A stretch of 64,000 nucleotides of DNA. Source: Spinacia oleracea. Its lineage: Eukaryota > Streptophyta > Magnoliopsida > Caryophyllales > Amaranthaceae. Below are positions 11,890-23,800 of the stretch, piece after piece. The stretch spans positions 1,798,001 to 1,862,000 of the forward strand of contig NC_079491.1 of NCBI RefSeq assembly GCF_020520425.1. The letters run 5' to 3'. Each line of letters opens with the position of its first letter. Positions within the stretch are counted from its first letter, which is position 1. The translations under genes and the position numbers were made by a program. The notes under the pieces were generated by a model. It was not told the origin of the DNA. It searched no databases and saw nothing but the letters and a program-made list of their open reading frames with translations.

Positions 11890-13358
11890 CTGTCCATTAC
11901 TATAAGGAAGTTCTGCTAGCTGGTGTTTTCAGGCACTATTTAGCATACTTCTGTAGCAGATGTTCTGAAAGAGAATCAAACAAGGATCTATTTATCTAAC
12001 ATTGATGCTTCAGAATACAGCAGCCAAATATAAGTTACATTTTTTTTTTCTGGGGTTTGGTAGGGATGGGTGAGTACAGTTTCTGATGTACATGTTAATC
12101 AGGGAAATCGATGTTTTTTTTACTGGTAAAGAAAGTTTGAGTTCTTAATTTTACTGGTAAAGAAAGTTTGAGTTCTTAATTTTACTGGTAAAGAAAGTTT
12201 GAGTTCTTAGTTTTACTGGTAAAGAAAGTCTGAGTTCTTAGTTTTACTGGTAAAGAAAGTTTGAGTTGTTAGTTTTTAGCCTGTTTTCTCTCTTTCTTGT
12301 TCTACCAAAGAAGAAATACTTCTTCATTCACAGAACACCAACCCTAATGAGTTCCTAATTAATGTAGCAAACAATCTGTTGAAACAATCCAACTGAGATT
12401 TTCTGGTTCGCTTTCCAGTCTACTAGCGTTAATGCACGGGTGCTTGATATTTCAAATTATTTTCTTAAACAATTTAAATATCAAGTGAATAAGGGCAATG
12501 TAGATATTTTATGTGGACACCAAGGTCCTCAAAAGTTCATTTTGTATAGAGTAAAGATTATGGAGTACATTGGACAATTGATCACACTTTTATCTGTCCG
12601 CAACTAGAGTTTTGGTTGGTACGTGTGTATAAATAATTCATCTCTAAGATTTTTAATACTATGTATTTGTTTAATCTTAAAGAACAATTTCTTTTTTATT
12701 CTGGATGATTTTTTTTTTTATGTTCTTAGTGCCTACAGATACCGCATGTCTTTTCTAACTAGAAATCTAGAAAGATACAAATTAGTACAAAAACAATTGA
12801 ATTTGAATTAAATATTCCAATTTCGAAATGTCAATTGCATATTCGTACTATGCAGTGCTCCGCGGTCAAGAATTATCAATTTTGACCTAAAAATTGTACT
12901 ACAATGTATTTAGGTTTGATACTTTGATTCATATCAATTTCATGCTATGTCCAAAATAGGTTCGCACAACCACAAGTAAGTCGTTCGGGTTTAGATTGAC
13001 TCAGATTTCTGTTTTATTCATTTCGAATGGAGTTAATCAGGCCGAGCAAGAGGTGATCAAAATTCGGATAAGGCCGAACCTTAACACAAAAATTATGCCA
13101 AAAGTTTGGCGCGGGCCGAAATAGGCTTTTAGGGATGGAGTCGGGTTCTACTCTAATAAAATGCATGTTTTAGGCTAGCCAAACTCACACTTTTCGGATC
13201 AGGTCGGGTCGGGCCAGTGGATCGGGCTGTAGTTGATCAGGTGTGGGCCGGGCTATCCAAATAAAGAAGTTCCCCAACAATCCTCCACAGTAGTCCCTGA
13301 TCAATTCCCCGTCTCACATCTTTCTCTCTGGTAGTATCAACTGTCAAGTGTTAACAAC
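11890..13358. other. EAF6 3' flank and spacer to RUS2
   Basis: 11890-12300 is the likely EAF6 3' UTR and flank and holds the 31-bp array. 13000-13260 has GGGCCGGGC/CGGGTCGGG phrases typical of the hAT-derived repeats in this window, but ends could not be defined. No extra gene seen. Confidence 0.5.
12118..12272. repeat. 31-bp minisatellite, 5 copies
   Basis: Five head-to-tail units of 31 bp, each TTTTACTGGTAAAGAAAGTT followed by TGAGTTCTTA(A/G). The first two are identical and later ones differ by one or two bases. It starts 229 bp after the EAF6 stop, so it could be transcribed in the 3' UTR. Confidence 0.92.
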
Positions 13359-16300
13359 ATGAACCTGTTGGTGAGTACTCATCAATGGAAGTTTCAATTC
13401 AACTCAACCCTTCTTCGTGTTAAGCTTTATTTCTTTTGTCAAATTCTGAACGTTTAATTTTCTGGGTTTGAGGATAAAATACCCACAATGCAGAGGAAGG
13501 AACCCGAAAAGTTGCAGAAGGTTGAAGAATTTGGTCCTGTTTGGTGGGTTGAAACCTCCGAGAACATCTCCCGCCATTTTCAATTCGACCCAGATGGTCA
13601 ATTCTCTGTTAGTCTCTCTCTCTTTTCTCTTTATCCTGGTTTCGCGTTTGTAATTGTGGTTTGCCAATTTGCAGGGAAACAAAAATTAGGGGTATTTCAG
13701 ATGAAAATTGCTTCTATTATTTTGTATGTTCATTGAGATTGGTGGATTATTGGAGATGATTTCAGTTCTGGGGAGTTGAGAATTGTGGGTTGTGTTAATT
13801 TGAGCTGAAAACTGTGGAAATTTCAATTCAATTTCTGTGAAATGTGTAATTTGATTTTGTTCTTCATATGTTGTAATTCAAATTGCCTCTTGATTTCCAA
13901 AATTAGGGTTCTTCATTTGCTTTGTTTGATTTTGTGTTGTTAATGCTAAGTTGCATTTGTGTTGGGGTTTTATCAGGTAAAACTGCTTGGGGATTCAAGA
14001 CCTGTGTTTAAAAGGGTGACTGAATCCTTCCTCAATACTTTCTATCCATCTGGTTATCCATATAGGTAGGATGAAATTTATTTGATATTTTTCTGCAACT
14101 AAAAAGGGAAACATTATTGACTTGCAAATGTGATGATGTTTTTGATGGTGTGCAGTGTGAATGAGGGTTATGGTAGGTATACGCAATTTCGAGCTCTACA
14201 GCATTTTACCAGTGCCGCGCTATACGTTCTCTCGACTCAGGTCATCTCTTTTAGTCCTTGACAAACTTCATACAGCATAATAGAGTTTCCTTTTTCAGTT
14301 TCACATCACTCTTAATGTCAAATTGCAATGTATGAGAAAAATCCATCTAGTAATTCTAGTACGATTGTCTCTTGTAACTTGTAGGCCATGTTACGCTAAC
14401 TGAGCCGAGTAAGTGGGACATGTATGTCTCCAAGTGTGAGGCTCGTACAGAATCAAAGCACATATCACTTGATGTTTGGTTCTTTTTATTTTCATTCTGT
14501 AGGCCTGACTTCCTTAAGAATGAAACGCCACCCACCCCCATAGCTTTCGGATCCCCTTACCTAGGGATAATAGATATCTGGTAGAAATTGAAGCGACTGT
14601 CAAATATTAGAGATGAGATAGAAAAATTTAACGTGTGATAGGTGATAAAAGGAAAGGATATTAGGAGGGAAAGAAGAATTATGTGTGTATGAGAGAGACA
14701 CGGTGAGAGGAAAAAAGGAGTGTTTGAGGTGACAGTGAGGGACAGAGGAGAAATAGGGGAGGGAGGAGAAGATTTGGTGATGATAAATACAGGGAAGGTC
14801 ATAGAGGTAACAAGTTTTTGAAATTTAGGCGATTTAGTTGATTTTGGAATTCTTGATGTGTATAGAGTAAATAATGGATTTTTTTACTCATTGATTTGAA
14901 GAAAAGGATGAAAATTTGAGGTGCAACATTTTATTGTATGATGCAATATTGGGTATAAATGATTCGTATAGAGATGATGTAAATAGGTTTATGTAGAGAT
15001 TAATCAAAGAAGATCATTTGGGCATTGTCGATCAACACATATTGCTAACGAATTAATAGTCAAAGTTAGACAAAAATATTGAATGCAGATAAGCAGTGAG
15101 GGTAGGGGTATTGAGAGAACATATCATACGGATGAATAGTGAACCAAACAATGAAAAATAAAACAGAATGGCTTAATATCCATACCATTTCTCTAAATTT
15201 ATTAAATATCATTCCATTTCCTTTTATAAATTGAACAAAACTTGCCCTACACGTTTTTGCATTGAATCCTCTGAGTTAACTTTCATAACCCGGTCTGAGG
15301 TTTAAGTATTTGAAATGAGTAATTCTAGTGGAAAGAAAGTCCATGATATAACTTCTATCATGATTCATTCCACCTCCTACCCCACATTTTTTTAAATCAT
15401 GTTAGCCATTACTGGAGCTCTGTGTGGGGTTGACCTCTGCCATTTCTATGTTTTAGTTTACTAGATTTAGAACCTTATTATTGGTTAGTAGTAAAATGCA
15501 ATTGCATTTCTGTAGTACTATAATACTACGTAGTATAATATGCTTAATGTTAGATGAATATCCTGATGTATGTTTTTTATCATCATATTCTTACTCTTCT
15601 GCAGTCCCTGTTATTTGCTGCAGGATTACGTCCAACACCTGCACAAGCAACTGTAGTTAGCTGGGTGAGCTACTATTTCTTAGAATCGTGTTTTATTGTA
15701 GAAGCAATTTAGTTTTTAGTTGTTTTAATATGTGTAATTCTTATAGGTATTGAAAGATGGTATGGAGCATGTTGGAAAGCTAATTTGCAGCAATCTTGGT
15801 GCTAGGATGGATTCAGAACCAAAACGGTGGAGGATTTTTGGTTAGTTTAGTACAAAACCTTTTTTTTTAATGATAAATAGATATAACTTGACGTCTTTGT
15901 TTGAAGCATATCTTGTACTCAGTCCTATTTTTAAGCCTGTTTTAAACTCTGTTTGATGCATATCTTTGTGGTTCCACATCTTTCAGCTGATGTTCTATAT
16001 GACATGGGCACTGGCTTGGAAGTTTTGTCTCCATTATGCCCACATCTGTTTTTACAAATGGCTGGCCTTGGAAATTTTGCAAAGGTATTTTTTTATTCCA
16101 CCTATGAATGTATATCTATCAACTATCAGGAATTTTAAAGCTAATTTGGAATCATGCATCATTATCATTATCATTACCTCATTGCCTCAAAGAAGCTCCC
16201 GGAACAAGCAGGGTAAAGGGGGGTCGGACGTATGCAACCTTACCCCCGCAATTGCACAGAGGACAAAGGTTGTTTCCAATTGACCCAAAAGCGATAACGG

Positions 16301-19300
16301 GACAACGGGACGCCCATCTTCTACTTCATGGAAAGGAAGCGAAGAGGTTTAAAGAGCCATTTTGATTTAGTCCATTACATCCTAAAGCTAAAAGAACAAA
16401 TGAATCTATGGCTCCATCAGAAATGGACAATTGTAATTCTGATTTGGAATGCTAACAAAAAACTCTCTTAAAAACCTGTTAGCATTTTTGGCCTTCTGTG
16501 TATTATCTTTTTCTATAGTTGTAGACATGCTTATGCAGTTATGCTACGTATCTTACATTCAAAAGCATCCAAGCCAGTTGAGTTGTTGATGTTTTCTTGT
16601 TATTGTTTGGTTGTTGCTGGGGATAAGAATTATTGCTGTCTGGCCTTTTATGTAACGCCTTTTTGAGCCAATTTGGTCATCTTCTCACTATACATTCACA
16701 TGTAGTTTTTCTAATAAGCTCATTTTGCATGATAGGGAATGGCAACTGTTGCTGCTAGAGCCACGAGATTGCCACTTTATTCTTCATTTGCGAAAGAAGG
16801 AAACCTCAGTGATCTGGTCGCTAAAGGGGAGGCCTTATCAACTCTCTTCAATGTTTTTGGAATGGGGGCAGGAATCGCACTTGCATCCACTGTCTGTTCA
16901 TCCATGCAAGGAAAGGTGAAGTTTTACCTTACTGTTATTGCTTGTTGGATGCTGAAATGTTTTGTACCTCTAAATCCGTTCCTTTATGTGCTAATGGTTC
17001 ATTGTCAAACTATGATACGTTCATGACTCTTTTGGCATTTGGTACGGGGGTTTCAATAAAGGGAAAGAGAATCAACTACCTTTATTCCCTCTGTTGTTTG
17101 TTTTGTTATTTTAAACCCACTACCCACCACGAAAGCCGCCGCCACTCACCGGAAAATAAACCCCACCACGACCTTACCCACCTCAAAATCACCGGAAAAG
17201 CCTACCACCCAGCCTCGAAAACCACTGCCACTCACTGATAATCAAACCGACCGACCCGAAAAACCCTCCACCACCCGGAAACTCAATCACTCATTGGAAA
17301 TCAAACCCTAAACCACCTGAAAACCACCGTCATCCACCTGGAAACAACCTCCACCAATCGAAATCAACCCTCACCCCCAAAAATAACCTCCACAACCCAA
17401 AATTCACACCCAAAAATCAGATCTGATAAATATTTCACTTACCTCTAATTTAGAGAGAGAAATTAACTCTAACTTGAAAGTAAGACGACGTCCAAGAGGA
17501 AAGGGCGGCGGCCGGCAACCATGGAGAAGGACACACCACTATGGTAATGGTGGATGTGGTTAGAAAGGGAAAAAGGAAGGTGTGGTTTTTTTGGGAGGAA
17601 TGTAGAAAACACGTGATGGTGGAGGTTGAGAATTAAGAGTTCGAGATTCCCTTTGTTGTGTCAAAACAAACAACATAAGACATTTGAGGGTTTAGCTTTC
17701 CGTTCTTCTTGTTTCCCTTTCTCAAACTCTTTCCCTTTCCCCTTCTCGAACCAAACGCACTCTTTTGATATGTGGGAATCGTTTTCCGAGGGTACGAGTG
17801 AAAAGGTGGGGAGTGAGAATGAAATTTTCCATTCCTAATTCAGTATACAAGTATCAGAACATGGGGAAAAGGTGAAAGTATCTAAAATATGTCAAAATCA
17901 CATTAACCAATTGTTTTATGTAGGCATTATTTCTTTAAGCCCAAGTCTTAATCGCTTAAACCCAGCCCTTTCCAGGGAATAATAATGTGGAAATAAGAGA
18001 CCTCTTGTACCAAACATGGTTTTCACAGGAATCAACTGATCTTTTACATCCCGTCTCTTTTAATTTCCTCAAACCAAATGAGCCATCAGATAAATTCTTT
18101 ACTGATCATAACACCAACTGTTACTGTTTTGCTGCAACTCTGTGATTCTTCATCATGATCATTTGAATCTCCAAGTAGACTATTGTTTTTTAATGTGTGA
18201 ACCTAAAGGATAAAATCTAGATGAGGTTTTGATTTACTTAATGTCAAAGATAAGCATAATTCTGTACAAGGGAGAAGTCAATAGATTGGTTTTCTGTAAA
18301 TTCTCTAGCCACTCTTCTAGTGTGTAACCTTGTCGCATTCCTTGAGTGGGAGGATTTGATTATGCATTAAAAACCAACTAATTTGATTCCCTTTACTACC
18401 ATTTTACTTTTCTGGTCTAAATTCTGTATTTTTTTATCCGAAACCATTTAGTGCTACTAAACCTAACTTTGCAAATGGATGCGCATTCATCAACCTTGAC
18501 AATAGAGCACAAATTCTGATGAGATCTTTACACACTTCGGCTTTGTTCATTTCCCCAACTTGAATTCCCCTTATCTGAATTCATTGCCCTTTATAACATA
18601 GTTGAAAATTGAACATAATTTTTCAATCAAGCCGGATATTGAACATGAGTAGACTGTAGGCCTTATCAGAACATATTATGTCTTATTTGAACTTTGTTTC
18701 CTTATCTATTTATATTAGCCCTTATCGAACTTATTTTTCCTGAAACTTTTTGTTAGGTTTTTAAGGCCGAAGCCTTCATTGTGGTGTGCTCAGTGGTTCT
18801 AATCATTTTACATTGTTATACAGGTTATTGCTGCACCCCTTCTTTCAGTTCTGCATGTATTTAGTGTTGTAGAAGAAATGAAAGCTGTTCCTGTCAACAC
18901 ATTAAATCCTCAGAGAACCGCTTTGCTGGTGGCTGATTTCATAAAGGTTGGTTTTCTACTCGCGATTTTTCATTGTTTTGTATAAAGATTTTGTGGACCG
19001 GGTCGGGCTTTGGGTCGAGCCCACGGGTTGTGCCCTAAACGGTCCTGGTCCATGTCAAACCCACTTTGCATCGGACCAGGCCGAAAGTTTCGAAACAGGG
19101 ACCATGCCCGGCACAAACCCACAGGACGGGCAGACCGTCATGCCTAAGCCTAATTTTACTTAATTTAGCGTGTTTTGCCGTACTGTGTCTTGTCGTGCTT
19201 TTTCCAAAAAAATTGTGGCTCAAGCCCGGACCACAACTTCGTGCTCGTGTCGGGCCGGGCTTTTCATGCAGATCGGGTCGGCCCACATCCATCTTTAAAC

Positions 19301-19793
19301 TTCTATACTTATAACTTTTAAGTGCACGCCATTTGATTCATTTCATTTATTATACTTTCAGATGGGCAAGATATCGACCCCTGCTAACCTCAGATATAAG
19401 GAAGACCTTCTATTTCCCGGGCGCCTCATAGAAGACGCAGGAAACGTTATAGTTGGAAGAGCTCTCCACAAGGTTACCAAACCATCAAGTTTCCAAAAAT
19501 GGAAAGAAATGTTTCCGGAAGAAAAGTTCGTATTAAGCCAAGGTAGCAAATGGACCAACATGGTGTTAGAGCAAAATGCCAGTGGAGAAGATGCTTTAAG
19601 AGGGTGGTTAGTTGCCGCGTATTATGCTTCAAATATCGAGCAATCTTTCGACGGTCTTAGCCCTAATGTATTGCTCGAGTCTTACGAGAGAATGGAGAGT
19701 GTTTTTCCGCGGTTTCTATCTGAACTTCAGAGTAACGGATGGCATACAGATCGTTTTCTTGATGGAACAGGGTGCCGTTTTTCTTCTCAGTGA
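13359..19793 (+). CDS. RUS2: ROOT UVB SENSITIVE 2-like protein (DUF647)
   Basis: RUS2/WXR1 is a plant DUF647 protein that in Arabidopsis works with RUS1 in early seedling growth, UV-B response and auxin transport; its biochemistry is unsettled. Ten exons join in frame: 13359-13370, 13494-13607, 13977-14065, 14156-14240, 15605-15664, 15747-15840, 15987-16084, 16736-16915, 18824-18946, 19362-19793 (1287 nt, 428 aa; Arabidopsis RUS2 is about 433). Conserved blocks are seen in order: SFLNTFYPSGYPYSVNEGY, RYTQFRALQHFTSAALYVLS, LRPTPAQATVVSWVLKDG, SNLGARMDSEPKRWRI, FAKGMATVAARATRLPLYSS, NTLNPQRTALLVADF, and a GEDALRGWLVAAY plus WHTDRFLDGTG end. Small alternating residues in the middle suggest hydrophobic segments. 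The first exon (MNLL, followed by a perfect GTGAGT donor) competes with an ATG at 13488 that would give MQRK and 426 aa. Introns 8 and 9 carry hAT elements. Confidence 0.93.
14473..15150. repeat. Possible MITE in RUS2 intron 4
   Basis: Short inverted ends GTTTGGTTC (near 14473) and GAACCAAAC (near 15148) bracket about 680 bp without coding capacity. No target duplication was found, so this is tentative. Confidence 0.35.
16190..16330. repeat. SINE-like repeat in RUS2 intron 7
   Basis: A GC-richer block with the phrases CTCCCGGAACAAGCAGGGTA and ATGCAACCTTACCCCCG resembles the conserved 3' part of plant SINE-type repeats found in introns. Boundaries and family are not certain. Confidence 0.4.
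17034..17758. mobile_element. hAT-type non-autonomous element in RUS2 intron 8
   Basis: Imperfect inverted ends (GGCATTTGGTACGGG against GCGTTTGGTTCGAG, both followed by AGGGAAAGAG further in). The flanks 17026-17033 and 17759-17766 are both ACTCTTTT, a perfect 8-bp duplication. The 725-bp interior is rich in CCACC and CCGGAAA phrases. Frames inside are not recognised. Confidence 0.82.
18983..19297. mobile_element. hAT-type MITE in RUS2 intron 9
   Basis: Ends TAAAGAT(T/G)...TGTGG(A/G)CCG in inverted orientation, and a CCGGGTCGGGC-rich interior. It belongs to the same family as 50641-50910, which shares the TAAAGATGG ends. Flanks are only weakly similar, so the insertion is old. It fills 315 of the 415 bp of intron 9. 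Confidence 0.78.
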
Positions 19794-20826
19794 TCTTAAT
19801 TTAATTTTATTTTGACAGTCATATTTTTCTGATATTTTGCCTTATAATTAGATGAATAAATACATTCAGCTTTTTATCTATGAAAAAAATGTATGAAGTA
19901 CTTTCTTATGTGTTTCTGATCCTTATTATCTTGACTGAATGACTGTTAGGGTGTTAGCTTGTTCATTCTGTTCAGATGAATAGGTGAAAATTTGCCAAAA
20001 CTTTGTGTAGTAACTTCACCCAACTTGGAATTTGGGCGGTATAAAAGGCGCAGGTACATGTATGGAAGTATGGAACTATGGAAGTAGAAAATGGGCAATA
20101 ACTCAGATATAAACGTGTCAGGTCGTGTTCGTGTCGAATATAAACCAGTTAAAACCTCAACACTAACCTGATCCGTTTCATAAATGTGTTGTGTCGTGTT
20201 ATGTTGACCCATTTAACTAATCGATCGTGTCGAAAACTCTCGACACTAACCTGTTTTTTTCGTGTATGGATTGTGTCGTGTTTAGTTGATAAAGTTGACT
20301 CTATTATAAGGGCTTATTACCAAATGCATTAAAGTATTTGTTGTTTTTTTAAGCGACTTAAGTCATGTCAGTTTCGTGTTGAGAATCTCAACACTAACCC
20401 GACCCATTTAGTTAAACATGTGTCGTGTTGTCCCGTTTAATTAAAGGTCGTAAACCTTGACACTAACCTGCTTTTCTCATGTCCGACTCATTTCATGTTA
20501 TCCTTTCGTGTCAGATTTTGTCAGCTCTACTGATTATTTTTACTACCGAATGAGCAACAATTTGGCCTAATTACTTAGCAAAATTGTACTTGCAGATTGT
20601 TTCCAGACCCTAAACCTAGTAAGAAATATATTGAACAAACTTTGCACAAAAGATAAATTTAGTAGAAGAAATTAACAACCGAATAAATTAAAGAGGAAAT
20701 CACATTTCTTAATCAATGTTTCCCTAATGATCAATTTGAATCACCACTAATGTTTTCATAAAATTACACTCATGTTTCCTGCTTGATAATTCTAATGATA
20801 ATCTGATAATTCTAATGATAATCATC
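19794..20826. other. Spacer between convergent RUS2 and CMT3 genes
   Basis: Carries the RUS2 3' flank (AATAAA at about 19855), a truncated hAT-derived repeat at 20108-20529, and the 3' end of the minus-strand gene. No additional gene seen. Confidence 0.6.
20108..20529. mobile_element. Truncated hAT-type MITE, family TAGAGCTGACA
   Basis: Ends at 20529 with GTCAGCTCTA, the same terminus as the complete copy at 55397-55648. The interior is full of GTGTCG/CGACAC phrases as in that copy. The opposite end was not found, so the left boundary is approximate. Confidence 0.6.
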
Positions 20827-23800
20827 TCAATGTTGATTAAGAGCTAAACAATGTGGAAACTTAAAAGGAAGTGTCATCAATGGCTGTTCATCCCCAAGTC
20901 GTTGGCTTGCCATGCCGAACGCGTAACCAAGAGCAGTAGCAACCGGTACCGCTACAGCATTGCCCACTTGTATGTACCTATCAATGGTTTTCAAAGGGAA
21001 AGGAAGGAAATAACATCATATAAACAAGTTCTACAATGAGTAGTACATTTCATATTTTCTTAGATTCAATTGAATCTTCGTCTTCAATTTTGACAATTAG
21101 ACTTTTTTCAGTTAAATTCAGATGATATATGTTCAAACAAAATAAGTCGAATAAAACAAATTCTACAATGAGTAGTACATTTTATATTTTCTTTGATAAT
21201 ACAGGGAAGATTTAGAGAGCTCTTATAAATAAGTGGTCTTTTTAGAAGTTGTTATGCTAAGTTGTTATGTGCTCTTTGGCCCTCTCTTAATCTTTATTCT
21301 TGTGTTCAGAGATTTATTTCTTTGTGATTAGAATCAATTGAATCTTTATCTTCAATTTCTACAACTAGCTATAAGTTCGGGAAAAACAAGGGTTGATCAA
21401 GTACAATGTATAACTAATAGTATAAGTTTTGATAAGAGCATGATTAGCACTGGTTTGAGCTAAGACTTACACATCAGCTTTTTATTAATTTTTATTTATT
21501 TTCAATTTCTTATTCTTGTTGACACACTTTCAGACTTACTTTATTTTTCACTTCACCCCTTATACTCATTCAAAACTTGTGAAATAAAAATAATTAAGAC
21601 ATAATTTCCTGTTTAAACAGAGTCTTGAAATATCAAGACTCTTGCTCAGACTTTTATCATACTCTCCCACTTAAATGAGAAGTCTTATGTTAATGGTCCA
21701 TAAAACTATTAATCAAACTATTGCTCACACTAGCACTATTCTTGCTCTAAGTTCTAATAAGTTCAATTAAGTTTAGATGAGATGAGTTCAGAAAAAAATA
21801 AGTAAAAATCAGGTGAATAGTCATGCAAAGAAAGTTTGGAAATAGACTCAATCAAATCTCACCTCTCTTTGACAGGACCATAGAGTTTGTAGCAATCAAG
21901 AAAACCTTGTAGCCTAGCATTTTCTCTGATAGTAAGCACTCTATCCTGCTGAGGATGCAGGACAATCTGTGTACAAAAAGAGATCAGAACTTCAACATAA
22001 CAGCAGTTTTATGTGTTCCAACAAGTTTTGACAGGAATGATTGATTACCTGGTTATGAGGTTCTGCTCGGGTAACAACAGTGGCAACAGTCTCATCCCAC
22101 CACAACCTACCAAATGGTCTGAAAGAAAGAAGTCGTACATTAGATCATACATAGGTGTTGTTTGGTTGATATGAAAAACCATGGGAATGTGTAACTTCTT
22201 AGGAATTGGAAGGTTGTAGTGTTGTTTGTTTTGCAAAAACATGGGAAGTCACACTTCCTAAGAACTTCTACTTCCCACAAAATGGAGGAAGTTAAGCAAC
22301 TAGGTCCCCAAAATGTAGTGTTGTTTGTTTTGCAAAAACATGGGAAGTCACACTTCCTATGAACTTTTACTTCCCACAAAATGGAGGAAGTTGCTTAACT
22401 ATGTCCTCATAAGCAAGTGGAACATCTCATAGGAAGTTACTTCTCATGTTCAACCAAACAGCATTTCCTACTTCCTGGGAAATAGGAACTTCTACTTCCC
22501 ACAAAATGGAGGAAGTTGTTTAACTATGTCCTCAAAGGCAAGTGGAACTTCTCATAGGAAGTTACTTCTCATGTTCAACCAAACAGCATTTCCTACTTCA
22601 TAGGAAATGTTACGTAGGAAAATATTTTTCCGAGGAATTTTTGCTTCCTATGGTCAACCAAACGTTACCCTAGAATGAACCCAGTTCAGAAAAGAGCAAG
22701 AGAAAAGAAATGGACATTGTTTTCACATACTTTGAAGAAGTGCCGCGAACAAATGTGATTGCATAGTCAGGCACCAAAGGCTTCCCTGAACTAATGAGCA
22801 CTCTTTCCATAGAAGGATCCAAGTACACCTTGTTCTTTGCATCAACTAGAACTCCAGGCAAGTTTCTAAAATTTGCTCCCTGTTGAAAATGCCAAGGTAT
22901 AAGAACAAAAGAAGGGGAAGGAAAAACTCATTTTAAGGTTTTTTTCCAAGGAAAAAAAGTTATGCAACCTTCTCTTTTGGGATGCGGCACACTCTCTCAA
23001 AGTCATCATCGTTCAATCGCAGTGGGTTGTGGTCGTAAAGGATGTTGTTTGTAGGAAAACTTGAAACTACATGTGTATCGTTGAAGGATACCATCTCTGT
23101 AAAACAGAATTACAAAGGTTGTTCTAAGAACATTCAAGTTATAAAAAAGTGATCTAGTTTTGTAAAAGTGATTCAATGCAATATCCTAAGAACTAGAGTA
23201 GTATATCCATATACTTTTGAATAATAAAATCTCTATTCTTTTCACCTTGTTTTCACTTATTTCAGGGAAAAATAAGTTCAAATAAGATAAATTCAGATAA
23301 AATAAGTGAAAATCAGGTGAATATACATATACTATATCCATATACTATGGCACTAGTACAAGCAAATAACTTACGCGCTCTTGGCAGTCTGATGTACTGT
23401 TGAAATTCTGATTGAGAATCTCCCTCGTAGTCCATTTCTTCTCTATCTTCACCATTCGTTACCTACATGTAAACATCACAAAACAGTACTTTACTAAATA
23501 AGTATAAAAGAAATCTGAACAGAACTGTTTTTTCCATGTGAAACATACAACAAAAACTTACAGAAGGTAAATCTGAGATAGCATCCTTCAATAAGAGAGC
23601 CCTCTCTAGCTTAACAGAACTGTTTTTTCCATGCGAAACATGAATGTCCTGCATAATTTAACAAGTATTATACTGTCAGTAATTTAAAACATTTCATCAG
23701 TTGAATCTTTATTGTGGAAGGCCATACCGAGAACTCTACAGGAACCCCGCCTCTTGCAATCACTTCATGAGTAGGTAGAGGAAACTGTGGAAGTTTCTGT

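Noticed and set aside
12423-12620. Possible third Helitron end (CTAG with GCACGGGTGC hairpin near 12423)
   Set aside because: The hairpin and CTAG/T are present, but no matching TC... 5' terminus was found within reach, so the element cannot be delimited.
14557-14802. 81-codon minus-strand frame
   Set aside because: Sits within RUS2 intron 4, Ser/Pro/Leu/Ile composition from GA-rich DNA, no recognisable motif.
19035-19314. Overlapping frames of 82-85 codons on both strands
   Set aside because: Products of the GC-rich hAT MITE in RUS2 intron 9.
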